Source of the DNA: Deltaproteobacteria bacterium HGW-Deltaproteobacteria-18 | GTDB taxonomy: Bacteria; Desulfobacterota; Desulfovibrionia; Desulfovibrionales; Desulfomicrobiaceae | Length of the DNA: 64,000 bases | Assembly (NCBI GenBank): GCA_002841885.1 | Contig: PHBE01000016.1 | Span: 34,290 to 98,289, forward strand | Reading direction: 5' to 3' | In this document: positions 40,453 to 49,259 of the stretch, piece by piece | Layout: every line of letters begins with the position of its first letter | Position numbering within the stretch: position 1 is the stretch's first letter | Position numbers and translations under genes: made by a program | The notes under the pieces: generated by a model | What the model saw: the letters and a program-made list of their open reading frames with translations, nothing else | Told to the model about the DNA's origin: nothing | Databases searched by the model: none

Positions 40453-40481
40453 TTGACCGGGTGAGGGGGCTTGGGTAGAGA
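40453..40481 (+). promoter_or_regulatory. candidate promoter of the first tRNA-His gene
   Basis: TTGACC (40453-40458), a 17-base spacer and TAGAGA (40476-40481) lie about 16 bases before the tRNA, a normal sigma-70 arrangement. Confidence 0.5.
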
Positions 40482-40497
40482 GTTTCCCCTGTCGGAT

Positions 40498-40574
40498 GGT
40501 GGGTGTAGCTCAGTAGGCAGAGCACCTGGTTGTGGCCCAGGATGTCGCGCGTTCAAGCCGCGTCACTCACCCCA
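40498..40574 (+). tRNA. tRNA-His (GTG), copy 1
   Basis: The 77-base sequence folds as a tRNA: acceptor GTGGGTG/CACTCAC with the extra G(-1) at 40498 that marks tRNA-His, D arm GCTC/GAGC, anticodon arm CCTGG-TTGTGGC-CCAGG with anticodon GTG, T arm GCGCG-TTCAAGC-CGCGT, discriminator C and encoded CCA. A terminator follows 12 bases after CCA. Confidence 0.98.
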
Positions 40575-40585
40575 TTAGACCACAT

Positions 40586-40611
40586 GGGACAGTTCGTCTG
40601 TCCCTTTTTTT
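40586..40611 (+). terminator. terminator after the first tRNA-His
   Basis: GGGACAG-TTCGT-CTGTCCC followed by seven T. Confidence 0.9.
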
Positions 40612-40623
40612 CTAGCTTTTCGT

Positions 40624-40700
40624 GGTGGGTGTAGCTCAGTAGGCAGAGCACCTGGTTGTGGCCCAGGATGTCGCGCGTTCAAGCCGCGTCACTCACCCCA
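40624..40700 (+). tRNA. tRNA-His (GTG), copy 2
   Basis: This is identical over all 77 bases to copy 1, including G(-1) and encoded CCA. Only 49 bases separate the copies, and those contain a terminator. The second copy has no obvious strong promoter of its own, so it may rely on read-through. Confidence 0.98.
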
Positions 40701-40711
40701 TTTGACACCCT

Positions 40712-40748
40712 AGCAGAACCGGATAAGAACTGGTTCTGCTTTTTTTTT
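40712..40748 (+). terminator. terminator after the second tRNA-His
   Basis: AGCAGAACC (40712-40720) pairs with GGTTCTGCT (40732-40740), followed by about eight T. Confidence 0.9.
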
Positions 40749-40759
40749 GGGGAGGTCGC

Positions 40760-41344
40760 ATGGCAGCGTTCACAGGCATCAACCACCTGGCCATGGTCAC
40801 GGCGGACATGGACCGGACGGTAAACTTCTGGCGTGATCTGCTCGGCATGCGTCTGGTCGTCGGCCTTGGGCATCCCGGGTACAGGCATTATTTTTTCGAG
40901 ATTACAGATAATGACATGATCGCCTTTTTCGAATGGCCCAACGTGGAGCCCATTGCCGAAAAGGATCATGGCGCCCCGGTGCGCGGGCCTGCGGCTTTCG
41001 ACCATCTGTCCTTTGGAGTGGAGAGCCTTGAAGAGTTGGGGCGCTTGAAGGACTTGCTGGAAGCCAATGATTTCTGGGCCTCGGAATTCATCGATCACGG
41101 GTTCATCATTTCCCTGTACTCCTTTGATCCCAACAATATCCCTATTGAATTCAGTTATGCCGTGCCCGAATACGACGTTCGCTCCCATCCGATAATGATC
41201 GACTCCAATCCGACTCCGGCCGCAATGGAAGGCAGTAAGCCGCATCCGGAAAGATGGCGGGCCGCCGTTCCCTCGGATTCGGACCGCGGCACCTATCCCG
41301 GCGAAGCTGAAGCCGTGCGTGCCGCATTCATCAAAAAAACATAA
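40760..41344 (+). CDS. VOC-family (glyoxalase/dioxygenase fold) protein
   Basis: The protein has 194 residues with GGGGAGG before ATG. NHLAMVTADMDRTVNFWRDL is the first VOC beta-alpha-beta unit with a metal-ligand His; FDHLSFGVESLEELGRL starts the second, and DPNNIPIEF supplies the acidic ligand. Function could be a glyoxalase or ring-cleavage type enzyme or resistance protein; no specific match. It is followed by murA after 33 bases and may be co-transcribed with it. Confidence 0.85.
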   Translation: MAAFTGINHLAMVTADMDRTVNFWRDLLGMRLVVGLGHPGYRHYFFEITDNDMIAFFEWPNVEPIAEKDHGAPVRGPAAFDHLSFGVESLEELGRLKDLLEANDFWASEFIDHGFIISLYSFDPNNIPIEFSYAVPEYDVRSHPIMIDSNPTPAAMEGSKPHPERWRAAVPSDSDRGTYPGEAEAVRAAFIKKT

Positions 41345-41377
41345 ATCCCGGAACAGACCGGGGTAGTTGAGGAAAAT

Positions 41378-42628
41378 ATGGATAAACTTGTCATAGAAGG
41401 TGGCGTTCCGCTCAAGGGCGAGGTCCGCATCAGCGGCTCCAAGAACGCGGCCTTGCCGATTTTGCTCGCATCGATTCTGGTTGAAGGCGAGGTGCGTCTC
41501 ACCAATGTGCCGAATCTGCGCGATATCGCCACCACGTTGAAACTGCTCGAACTGCTTGGTTGCCGCGCCGAATTCAATGATGGGGACGTGCTGTTGCATT
41601 CGTGTGACCTGAAGCCCGAAGCGCCCTATGATCTGGTGCGCACCATGCGCGCTTCCGTGCTGTGCCTGGGGCCGCTTCTGGCCAGGCTCGGCCGGGCGCG
41701 GGTGGCCATGCCCGGCGGCTGCGCCATCGGGGCGCGGCCCGTGGATCTGCATCTCAAGGGGCTGGAGCAGATGGGGGCCGTCTTCGAGCTTGAGAGCGGC
41801 GACATCGTCGGCACCTGCGACCGCCTCAAAGGGGCCCATATCCACCTTGATTTCCCCACCGTGGGCGGCACCGAGCACCTGATCATGGCCGCTGTGCTGG
41901 CCGAAGGGGAGACCGTGCTCGAGAACGCGGCCCGGGAGCCGGAAATCCAGGATCTGGCCGAATTTCTGAACACCTGCGGAGCCCGCATCACCGGTCACGG
42001 CACCAGCGTCGTACATATCGAGGGCGTGGAATCCCTGCACGGCTGTTCCTATCCCGTCATGCCCGACCGCATCGAGGCGGGCACCTATCTGGTGGCGGCA
42101 GGAATGACGAAGGGTGAACTGATCCTGCGGGACTGCCCGGTGGATGCACTTGACGCCGTGATCTCGAAATTGCGCGAGATGGGGATGGTCATCGACGGCG
42201 ATCGCGACATGCTGACCGCCACCGTCGACGGTCCGCTGAACTGCGTCGATCTTTCCACCAGACCCTACCCTGGCTTTCCCACGGACATGCAGGCCCAGAT
42301 CATGGCGCTCATGTGCGTCAGCCGTGGCGCGGGCGTGATCACAGAGGGTATCTTCGAGAATCGCTTCATGCATGTCCAGGAACTGGCCCGTCTCGGCGCG
42401 CACATCACCCTCTCCGGGCAGAGTGCCATGGTGCGCGGTGTGGACTCACTGAAAGGCGCCACGGTCATGGCCTCGGACCTGCGCGCCAGCGCCTGCCTGG
42501 TCCTGGCCGGTCTGGCGGCCACGGGGCGCACCGATGTGCGCCGCATCTATCACCTTGACCGCGGCTACGAGCAGATGGAAGTGAAGCTGGCCTCCGTAGG
42601 CGCCAGGATCAGACGCGAACAGGAATAG
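41378..42628 (+). CDS. murA: UDP-N-acetylglucosamine 1-carboxyvinyltransferase
   Basis: The protein has 416 residues with TTGAGGA before [37 protein letters not shown] and [20 protein letters not shown] are MurA signatures. Cys115, which is alkylated by fosfomycin, is present. [14 protein letters not shown] and [18 protein letters not shown] follow. It catalyses the first committed step of peptidoglycan synthesis in the cytoplasm. A terminator follows. Confidence 0.98.
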   Translation: MDKLVIEGGVPLKGEVRISGSKNAALPILLASILVEGEVRLTNVPNLRDIATTLKLLELLGCRAEFNDGDVLLHSCDLKPEAPYDLVRTMRASVLCLGPLLARLGRARVAMPGGCAIGARPVDLHLKGLEQMGAVFELESGDIVGTCDRLKGAHIHLDFPTVGGTEHLIMAAVLAEGETVLENAAREPEIQDLAEFLNTCGARITGHGTSVVHIEGVESLHGCSYPVMPDRIEAGTYLVAAGMTKGELILRDCPVDALDAVISKLREMGMVIDGDRDMLTATVDGPLNCVDLSTRPYPGFPTDMQAQIMALMCVSRGAGVITEGIFENRFMHVQELARLGAHITLSGQSAMVRGVDSLKGATVMASDLRASACLVLAGLAATGRTDVRRIYHLDRGYEQMEVKLASVGARIRREQE

Positions 42629-42672
42629 ATTTTTTTCATGGCGGCGGATTCGCCGTGTTGAGTGGTCAAAAA

Positions 42673-42708
42673 AACCTCGCCCGGGTGTTCCCAGGCGAGG
42701 TTTTTTTT
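42673..42708. terminator. bidirectional terminator between murA and the VKOR fusion
   Basis: AACCTCGCC (42673-42681) pairs with GGCGAGGTT (42694-42702), with A-run before and T-run after, so it can terminate both convergent genes. Confidence 0.85.
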
Positions 42709-42819
42709 GAGCGTGGGCTTGGAGCTGATACGCATTGGCAGACAGATACTGCCGTCATCGCGAGGAGTCTTCGACGTGGCGATCCATGCCTTTTCCTGTC
42801 TTGGATCGCCTCCCTCCCG

Positions 42820-43812
42820 CTACTGCTTCTCTCCGTTCCCGTTCTTCTTGGACGGTGCACCCGGGAACTGCAGTTCGCGCTGCAAAAATCCTCGTACACG
42901 CAGATATTCGGTGATGTTTCCCTCCCCGCGCAGGACCATCTCCCAGCCTGGCCGCTCCATGACCACCAGGATCGGGACGCCCGAATAGCCCTTCATCTTG
43001 AAATAGGCCCGGGCCGTGCGCACCGTCTGTCGCAGATCCTCGGAAATCGGAACGGGGTCGATCTTGTCCAGGCTTTCCACGCGCAGCACTTCAAGAAAGA
43101 GGTTTTCCTTGCTCGCGTCTGCGTTTTGCACGGTGGCCAGACGGTACAGGTCGTCTTCCTTGTTGTCGGTGCTGGCCAGGTGCCATTTGCCGGGCAGGGT
43201 GTGGGCGTTGATGGAAAGGTTGGCCAGGATTTTCGAGCAGTGATCGCAGTGCAGGCTGAAAAAGAGGACGTGCTGCGGCGTTTTGTCCGGCGCCGTCTCC
43301 CAGGTGCTGAAGGCCGTGTCGACGATGGATGGCGGAACCACGTTCAGGTCCAGCACCGAGTTGGCGACGAATCCTCCGCTCCATACGGCCAGGCCCAGAA
43401 AGACGGTCAGGAGCGATTTACGAACCCAGGCGAAAAGGCAGAGCCCTACAAAAAGCGCTGCGCCCACGATGATGCAGAGCAGGCATTTTTCCTTGAGCCC
43501 CATGAACTGAAAGCCCAGGATCGCGCCGTCAAAGGCCAGCGCACCGAAAAGCAGCAGGCTGGCCAGTCCCCAGATCCATTTTTTGTCGTAACGTCCGCCG
43601 AAAAAGACCAGCCCCCACAGAAACCAGAAAAAGGCCGCTCCCATCTTGATGAGGTTGCCTTCGCCGAAGCGGACATACTCGCCGACGACGTCGCAGGCGG
43701 AGGTGGTGCAGAACGATGTGTGGCGGACAGCCTGCATCCAGACCTCTGCAGAGAGGAAGGAGGCTGCCAGAAAAAGAAAAGTCAGCAGAGAATAGCGAGA
43801 GAAGCGGGTCAT
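42820..43812 (-). CDS. VKOR-like domain fused to a thioredoxin-fold domain
   Basis: The protein has 330 residues from ATG 43812 (GGGAG upstream). Four to five transmembrane helices span the first 150 residues, with Cys35/Cys40 (CTTSAC) and the VKOR centre Cys110-x-x-Cys113 (CLLC). A periplasmic thioredoxin-like domain follows with Cys189-x-x-Cys192 (CDHC) and the cis-Pro segment GYSGVPILVVM. VKOR homologues reoxidise disulfide oxidoreductases and pass electrons to quinone. The fused form is a self-contained disulfide-forming system in the envelope, useful for maturation of exported cytochromes. It lies between murA and a response regulator. Confidence 0.88.
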   Translation of the reverse strand: MTRFSRYSLLTFLFLAASFLSAEVWMQAVRHTSFCTTSACDVVGEYVRFGEGNLIKMGAAFFWFLWGLVFFGGRYDKKWIWGLASLLLFGALAFDGAILGFQFMGLKEKCLLCIIVGAALFVGLCLFAWVRKSLLTVFLGLAVWSGGFVANSVLDLNVVPPSIVDTAFSTWETAPDKTPQHVLFFSLHCDHCSKILANLSINAHTLPGKWHLASTDNKEDDLYRLATVQNADASKENLFLEVLRVESLDKIDPVPISEDLRQTVRTARAYFKMKGYSGVPILVVMERPGWEMVLRGEGNITEYLRVRGFLQRELQFPGAPSKKNGNGEKQ

Positions 43813-43941
43813 GACAAACTCCCTGTTGGATAATGGGTGTTTGTGTATCCAAGGTGCGCGTTGCGTCAAGCCGGAATTGTCCATGGACGGGAGCGGCCGC
43901 GCTTGCTGATCCGTTTTGGCGAACCGGCCGCGAGACGTATG

Positions 43942-45378
43942 TCATTTGAGGCGGATCGCATGTTTTTTGAGCAGCTCGTAGAGTCGCGCACGGGAGAGGC
44001 CCGATCGTTCGCAGGCCGTTGGTACATCGTTGCCGCAGAGTCCTAGCAATTGGCGCATGTAGGTATTTTCGAGCTGGCCGACCACGATTTCACGAACCTC
44101 GCGCAGAGGAGGCAGGTCGTCCCCCGGTGAAAACGGCAGGGGAATGGCGCCGTGAATGCGGCCGGGTTCGAGCAGGGTGGGCTGTTCCTTGTCCGGATTC
44201 TGGCGAAAGGAGTTCTTGGCGATGCTGATGCGCACATCCACAGGCAGATGGTGGCTGTACAGGGACGGTTCGTCCTGACAGTTGTCAATGGCGACGGCCA
44301 TGGTGTTTACGAATTCGCGTACATTGCCCGGCCAGAGATAGGCATGGAGGGCGTTGAGAAATTCGGGGGTAAGCGTCTTGGCGGTGATGCCGCTCTCGCG
44401 GCAGGTTTTTTCCGTGTAATATTCGGCCAGCAGGAGGATGTCTTCCTTGCGGGAGCGCAGCGGGGGGATCTCGATCTGGTGACCGTTCAGGCGGTAGTAG
44501 AGATCGTTGCGGAAAAGTCCCTGCTCGACCATGAGGCGCAGGTCGCGGTTGGTGGCGGCGATGACCCTGAAATTGCTGCTGACTTCCTTCTCGGAACCGA
44601 TGGGCCTGAATTTGTGCTCCTGCAGTACGCGCAGCAGGGATTTTTGCAGCTCAAGGCTCAGTTCTCCGATCTCATCCAGAAAAACCGTGCCGTTGTTGGC
44701 CAGCTTGAAGAGGCCGTCCCGGGCCTCGTGAGCGCTGGTGAAGGAACCCTTGGTATGGCCGAAGAGCGTGCTCTCTGCCAGCTGGGCGGACAGGTTCGTG
44801 CAGTCGATGACTACCAGCTTGCCGGGCGTTGCCCCGTTTTCGTGGATGCCTCTGGCGAAAAGTTCCTTGCCTGTGCCCGTCTCTCCGGTGATGATGACGT
44901 TGGCCTTGCTGCCCGCTGCCTTGCCCATGACCTCAAGGCAGCCCATGATGGCGGGGCTTTCTCCGATGATGGCGCTGCGCTTGACCTTGCGCGGCCCCCG
45001 GCTCTGCTCTTTGGAGGCCCGGTAGGCAATGGTCCGTTGCAGAATGAGCATGATGTTGTTCAGGGAGATGGGCTTGCCCACATAATCCCAGGCTCCGTTG
45101 GCGATGGCCAGGGTCGCGCCGTCAGAATCCCCGTCGCCGGTCAGGATGACAACCTCGGGCAGGGAGGGAAAGGACTGGAACTGCTTGATGTGCGCCAGTC
45201 CGTTGCCGTCGGGCAGGTTGACGTCGAGAAAGATCAGGTCGCAGTTCATGCTGCCAAGCTGGTCAAACGCATCCCTGATGCTCTGCGCGATCTGGCAGGG
45301 GTGTCCCATGCGTTCGATGATCCGCTGAAAGGAACGGGAAAAATCATGATCGTCATCAATTATGAGAATGTTGGCCAT
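43942..45378 (-). CDS. NtrC-family sigma-54 response regulator
   Basis: The protein has 478 residues from ATG 45378 (TGGAGT upstream). Receiver domain with IIDDDHDFSRSFQRI and phospho-acceptor Asp52 (IFLDVNLPDG). AAA+ domain with GETGTGKELFARGIH (Walker A), VFLDEIGELSLELQ (Walker B) and a modified sigma-54 contact loop reading GSFTSA in place of GAFTGA. The C-terminal Fis-type helix-turn-helix is NDVPTACERSGLSRARLYEL. No histidine kinase is adjacent. It is divergent from the cytochrome and oxidase genes and may control them, but I found no clear -24/-12 site. Confidence 0.93.
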   Translation of the reverse strand: MANILIIDDDHDFSRSFQRIIERMGHPCQIAQSIRDAFDQLGSMNCDLIFLDVNLPDGNGLAHIKQFQSFPSLPEVVILTGDGDSDGATLAIANGAWDYVGKPISLNNIMLILQRTIAYRASKEQSRGPRKVKRSAIIGESPAIMGCLEVMGKAAGSKANVIITGETGTGKELFARGIHENGATPGKLVVIDCTNLSAQLAESTLFGHTKGSFTSAHEARDGLFKLANNGTVFLDEIGELSLELQKSLLRVLQEHKFRPIGSEKEVSSNFRVIAATNRDLRLMVEQGLFRNDLYYRLNGHQIEIPPLRSRKEDILLLAEYYTEKTCRESGITAKTLTPEFLNALHAYLWPGNVREFVNTMAVAIDNCQDEPSLYSHHLPVDVRISIAKNSFRQNPDKEQPTLLEPGRIHGAIPLPFSPGDDLPPLREVREIVVGQLENTYMRQLLGLCGNDVPTACERSGLSRARLYELLKKHAIRLK

Positions 45379-45710
45379 TTGTGACTCCAGAAAAAATATA
45401 AATCCGTTTTTGTCGGAATATGTCTGGAAAAGCAAGATTCTTGTGCGTGCAGATTTTTTCTGCGTCTGAACATGAAAATGACAAGCGGGCTGGTCTTTTT
45501 CAGGATTTGGGAATAAATTGAGTTCTTGAGCCTGAAAAAATTGTTTCTGCAGGTGCCGTCAGTCGTGAATTCCGGCTGAAACCGACGGGAAACGAAAAGG
45601 CAGGGACGGATTGTTGTTGGCGGTCTTTTATGTCAGCATGCAGGAGAACATTGAAATTGTGCAGATGGTGAATATGTTTGTTTCAGACTTGCCCAACGCA
45701 GGAGTGACAC
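45379..45710. other. divergent promoter region
   Basis: A 332-base gap between the response regulator and the cytochrome genes. Contains TTGGCGG near 45616 but no proper TGGCAC-N5-TTGC sigma-54 promoter that I can recognise. No gene is visible. Confidence 0.4.
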
Positions 45711-46043
45711 GTGGATATTGATGCGAGTGAAATGATTTCAGCAGGCAAGAGACGCAGTCCATATGGGGTGAGTGTTGCTTTTCTTTGCGCCATGCTGATG
45801 CTCTTTGCGGTTTGCCTTGTTCAGGCCGCAGATGGTCAGTCTTTGATCACCCAGCGCTGTCTGGGTTGTCATGGAATTGAGAAAAATTGCGAAGTCGCCA
45901 CGAATGATCCGGATTGGTGGAAGGAAACGGTGCTGCGCATGGTCGAATACAAGAGCGATCTGCTGAGTGACGACGAGGCTGACCAGATCGCTCTTTTCCT
46001 GGCCGATGAGCAGCAGCGGGCCACGCTTTGTTCAGCTAATTGA
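45711..46043 (+). CDS. small c-type cytochrome
   Basis: One hundred and ten residues from GTG 45711, which has AGGAG 6 bases upstream; ATG 45732 is the alternative. A hydrophobic segment (VAFLCAMLMLFAVCLVQA) serves as signal or anchor. One haem motif CLGCH near residue 50. It is a periplasmic monohaem cytochrome of a short type with Trp-rich NDPDWWKETVLRM. It leads a cluster of haem proteins upstream of the oxidase. Confidence 0.85.
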   Translation: MDIDASEMISAGKRRSPYGVSVAFLCAMLMLFAVCLVQAADGQSLITQRCLGCHGIEKNCEVATNDPDWWKETVLRMVEYKSDLLSDDEADQIALFLADEQQRATLCSAN

Positions 46044-46071
46044 AAGAACCCTTGAACACCTGGAGGACGCT

Positions 46072-46374
46072 ATGAAATACGTAATGGGATGTCTTTTGGC
46101 CGGTCTTCTTTTCGCGTCGGTGGCTGTGGCTTCCGATGACCTCGGTGCCGAGCGCTATGCGAAAATGTGCAAAAGCTGTCACGGTGCCGATGGCACCAAT
46201 ACGGCCATGAGCCCACCCCTCAAGGGGATTTCGGTCGAAGAAGCGAAAACTGCCCTGGTCGGTTACAGGGAGCAGACATATGGCGGAAAAAAGAAGGCCA
46301 TGATGGAAAGACTGGCCAAGTCCCTCACCGATGAGGACATCGAAGCCCTGGCCAACCATATTGGCACTTTTTAA
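46072..46374 (+). CDS. cytochrome c553-like protein
   Basis: One hundred residues from ATG 46072 (GGAGG upstream). A signal peptide ends near VAVASDD. Haem motif CKSCHGADG, then MSPPLKGISVEEAK, and C-terminal LTDEDIEALANHIGTF. Like Desulfovibrio cytochrome c553, a small class I monohaem carrier, Met as sixth ligand probably near KAMMERLAK. It may donate electrons to the caa3 oxidase encoded downstream. Confidence 0.93.
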   Translation: MKYVMGCLLAGLLFASVAVASDDLGAERYAKMCKSCHGADGTNTAMSPPLKGISVEEAKTALVGYREQTYGGKKKAMMERLAKSLTDEDIEALANHIGTF

Positions 46375-46486
46375 GGACCTCATCGAATCGGTTCAAAAAG
46401 CCGATGAAAGTCCTTTTTTTGCGAAATTGCCGCCGGAGTCCAATTTTTCCGGCGTGCAGACCTTCACTCTTGAACCCAAATGCAGG

Positions 46487-46518
46487 CGAGCCTTTCCGAT
46501 CTGGAAGGGCTCGTTTTT
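46487..46518 (+). terminator. intrinsic terminator directly before sco
   Basis: CGAGCCTTTCC (46487-46497) pairs perfectly with GGAAGGGCTCG (46503-46513) across GATCT and is followed by TTTTT. It ends 9 bases before the SCO start, so it both ends the cytochrome transcript and could attenuate oxidase expression. Confidence 0.85.
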
Positions 46519-46527
46519 GAGGCCCGG

Positions 46528-47616
46528 ATGCGCTTAGCCTTTCTTGTTTTCCTTTTTCTGGCATGGCCGGTGGTGGCATTCTCGCAGAGTTCGCTGCACA
46601 AGGCTCAGGATGCCGCGGCCGCAGTCACCGGGCATGACCATTCCACAATGAAGCAGGCCGAAGAGGCGCTGCATGCCGGACACGGGGACGCCGCCGCGCC
46701 GAAAATGGAACCCCTGGCCCAGGATCCCGCCATGGACGAAGATCCCGCGCAGGCCACGCACTCGGGGCAGACGCAGCCCGAGGCAATGCCTGTCGATCAT
46801 TCCGGGCACATGACTCCGGCTTCCCCGGCTGGGCAGCCCGATCCCGCGTCTGCATCGGAGTCCACGCACGTTCAGCCCGAGCCTGAGCACGTCCATCCCG
46901 CGCCAGTGGCCGAACCCTCGGTCGGCGTGACGGAGAGGCTCGGAGAATTCATCGCCGCCGAAACCCGCTTCCTCGATGAGGACGGCAAGGCCGTGACCAT
47001 GGGCGAGATAGTGGACAAGCCGACCATTGTCGTGCCCATCTATTTTTCCTGCCCCAATGTCTGCGCCATTATCCAGAGTTCGCTGACGGCGGTGCTGCCG
47101 GATGTGAAGCTTGCGCCCGGGGAAGATTTTCAAGTGGTCAGCGTCAGCTTCGACGACACGGACACACCGGAACTGGCTACCCGGCAGAAGCGCAATTACA
47201 TGGCGGCCATGGACTTCAAGTATCCGGAAAACGGCTGGCGCTTTCTGACCGGCGACGAAGCCAATATCCGCGCGCTCATGGACTCCCTGGGGTTCGGCTT
47301 CAGGCGCGAGGGCAAGGATTTCATGCACCCGGTGGTCATCATGGCCGTCTCGCCCAAGGGCAAGATCGTGCGTTATCTCTACGGCACCAAGCCCCTGTCT
47401 TTCGACCTGACCATGGCCGCCACCGAGGCGGGCAAGGAGCAGATCGGGCTGTCGGTCAAGCGCGTGCTGGCCTATTGTTTTTCCTATGACCCCGAAGGCA
47501 AGCGCTACGCCTTCAATTTCATGAAGATAACAGGCACCGGCATCCTGTTCATCCTGGCCGTATTGCTGGTCTCGCTCATGCTTGCCGGCCGCAAGAAACG
47601 CACTCCCCGAAATTAA
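46528..47616 (+). CDS. sco: SCO1/SenC-type copper chaperone with His/Met-rich linker
   Basis: The protein has 362 residues from ATG 46528 (GAGG upstream). A signal anchor is at 1-20; a roughly 115-residue linker is rich in His, Met, Pro and Glu (HDHST, HAGHGD, VDHSGHM, THVQPEPEHVHPAP), a likely copper or metal-binding arm. The SCO domain has IYFSCPNVC with C175 and C179 and a later HPV. A C-terminal hydrophobic helix (GILFILAVLLVSLMLAG) may anchor it again. It loads CuA of the oxidase. The His/Met-rich insert is longer than in ordinary SCO proteins. Confidence 0.9.
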   Translation: MRLAFLVFLFLAWPVVAFSQSSLHKAQDAAAAVTGHDHSTMKQAEEALHAGHGDAAAPKMEPLAQDPAMDEDPAQATHSGQTQPEAMPVDHSGHMTPASPAGQPDPASASESTHVQPEPEHVHPAPVAEPSVGVTERLGEFIAAETRFLDEDGKAVTMGEIVDKPTIVVPIYFSCPNVCAIIQSSLTAVLPDVKLAPGEDFQVVSVSFDDTDTPELATRQKRNYMAAMDFKYPENGWRFLTGDEANIRALMDSLGFGFRREGKDFMHPVVIMAVSPKGKIVRYLYGTKPLSFDLTMAATEAGKEQIGLSVKRVLAYCFSYDPEGKRYAFNFMKITGTGILFILAVLLVSLMLAGRKKRTPRN

Positions 47617-47639
47617 GCCCGCAAAAGAGGTTTTCACGC

Positions 47640-49259
47640 ATGCATTCCCCCGGTGAAACCGTGCCCTTTCTGGACCCCTATCCGGGCCGAAGCGGCATCC
47701 TGTCCTGGATCTTCTCCACCGACCACAAGCGCATAGGCATGCTCTACCTGTGGTCCATCCTGAGCATGTTTGCGGTCGGCGCGGTGCTTGGCGTGCTCAT
47801 GCGTCTGGAGCTCATTGCGCCGGGCCGGGACATCATGGACGCCCAGACCTACAACGCCATGTTCACCCTGCACGGCGTGGTCATGATTTTTCTCTTCGTC
47901 ATTCCCGGCATTCCCGCTGCCTTCGGCAACATCCTGCTGCCCCTGCAGATCGGGGCCGAAGACGTGTCCTTTCCGCGTCTGAACATCTTCTCCTGGTGGC
48001 TGTACCTGACCGGAGCCTGTCTGGCCGTGACCAGCCTCTTCACCGGGGGAGGCCCTCCGGACACGGGCTGGACCTTTTACGTGCCCTTCAGCGAGCGGAC
48101 CACGACCAACGTCTCCCTGGCAGTGGTCGCGGTCTTCATTCTCGGCTTTTCGTCCATCCTGACGGGGCTGAACTTCATCACAACCATCCATCGCCTGCGT
48201 GCTCCCCAGATGAACTGGGGCAAGCTGCCGCTCTTCACCTGGTCGCTTTACGCCACAGCCTGGATTCAGCTGCTGGCCACGCCTGTACTGGGCATCACCG
48301 TGGCCCTGATCTTCATCGAGAGGTGGCTCGGCATCGGACTCTTCGATCCCTCCAAGGGCGGGGACCCTCTCCTGTACCAGCATCTTTTCTGGATTTATTC
48401 TCACCCGGCCGTTTACATCATGATCGTTCCGGCCATGGGCGTGGTCTCCGAGATCATCCCGGCTTTCGCGCGCAAGTCCATCTTCGGCTACAAGGCCATC
48501 GCCATATCGAGCCTGGCCATCGCCTTCGCCGGTTCCCTGGTCTGGGCGCATCACATGTTCACCAGCGGCATGAGCGACACCGCCGTCATGGTTTTCTCCT
48601 TTCTGACCTTCGTGGTGGCCATTCCCTCGGCCATCAAGGTCTTCAACTGGGTGGCCACCCTGTACAAGGGTTCCATCTATCTGGAGCCGCCGCTCATGTT
48701 CGCGCTCGGCTTCATCTTCCTCTTTTCGGCCGGAGGGTTGACCGGGCTGGTGCTGGGCTCGGCGGGCACGGACATTCACGTCCATGACACCTATTTCGTG
48801 GTTGCCCATTTTCACTACGTCATCTTCGGCGGCACGGGATTCGGGCTCTTCGCGGCCATGCATTTCTGGTTCCCCAAGATCTTCGGGCGCATGTACGACC
48901 GCCGCATGGCAAACTTGAGCTGGTACCTGCTTATCGGCGGGTTCAACATGCTCTATTTCCCCATGTTCGTGATCGGGCTGCAGGGCATGCCGCGCCGCTA
49001 TTACGACTACCTGCCCATGTACCAGACCGGGCAGATGGTCTCGACCATCGGTTCCTGGGTGCTGGTCGCGGGGCTCATCGTCATGTTCTACGGCCTGTCC
49101 AAATGTCTGTCCGGGCCACGCACCGTGGGCAATAACCCATGGGGAGCGGCCACCCTGGAGTGGACCCTGCCGAGCCCGCCGCCGCACCTGACCTTTCTCG
49201 ATCCGCCGGACGTGCCGCGCGGCCCATATTCCTACGAGGGGGTGCAGCGCGATGAGTGA
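47640..49259 (+). CDS. coxA: cytochrome c oxidase subunit I (A2-type haem-copper oxidase)
   Basis: The protein has 539 residues, about 12 helices. His78 (TLHGV) and later HVHDTYFVVAHFHYV give the haem ligands; CuB ligands include H255 and HH in VWAHHMF. The helix VI motif is YSHPAVY (253-259) with the cross-linked His255-Tyr259; the Glu of the A1 family HPEVY is replaced by Ala, and the preceding Tyr-Ser pair identifies an A2-type enzyme. It reduces O2 to water and pumps protons. AGGTTTT before the ATG is a weak ribosome site. It overlaps subunit III by 8 bases. Confidence 0.95.
   Translation: MHSPGETVPFLDPYPGRSGILSWIFSTDHKRIGMLYLWSILSMFAVGAVLGVLMRLELIAPGRDIMDAQTYNAMFTLHGVVMIFLFVIPGIPAAFGNILLPLQIGAEDVSFPRLNIFSWWLYLTGACLAVTSLFTGGGPPDTGWTFYVPFSERTTTNVSLAVVAVFILGFSSILTGLNFITTIHRLRAPQMNWGKLPLFTWSLYATAWIQLLATPVLGITVALIFIERWLGIGLFDPSKGGDPLLYQHLFWIYSHPAVYIMIVPAMGVVSEIIPAFARKSIFGYKAIAISSLAIAFAGSLVWAHHMFTSGMSDTAVMVFSFLTFVVAIPSAIKVFNWVATLYKGSIYLEPPLMFALGFIFLFSAGGLTGLVLGSAGTDIHVHDTYFVVAHFHYVIFGGTGFGLFAAMHFWFPKIFGRMYDRRMANLSWYLLIGGFNMLYFPMFVIGLQGMPRRYYDYLPMYQTGQMVSTIGSWVLVAGLIVMFYGLSKCLSGPRTVGNNPWGAATLEWTLPSPPPHLTFLDPPDVPRGPYSYEGVQRDE

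Noticed and set aside
40679..42403. A long minus-strand frame opposite murA and the VOC gene
   Set aside because: Starts in the middle of murA and runs into the second tRNA-His; composition is artefactual.
45379..45710. Sigma-54 promoter for the cytochrome genes
   Set aside because: Only a partial TTGGCGG was seen; the -12 GC element is missing at the right distance.
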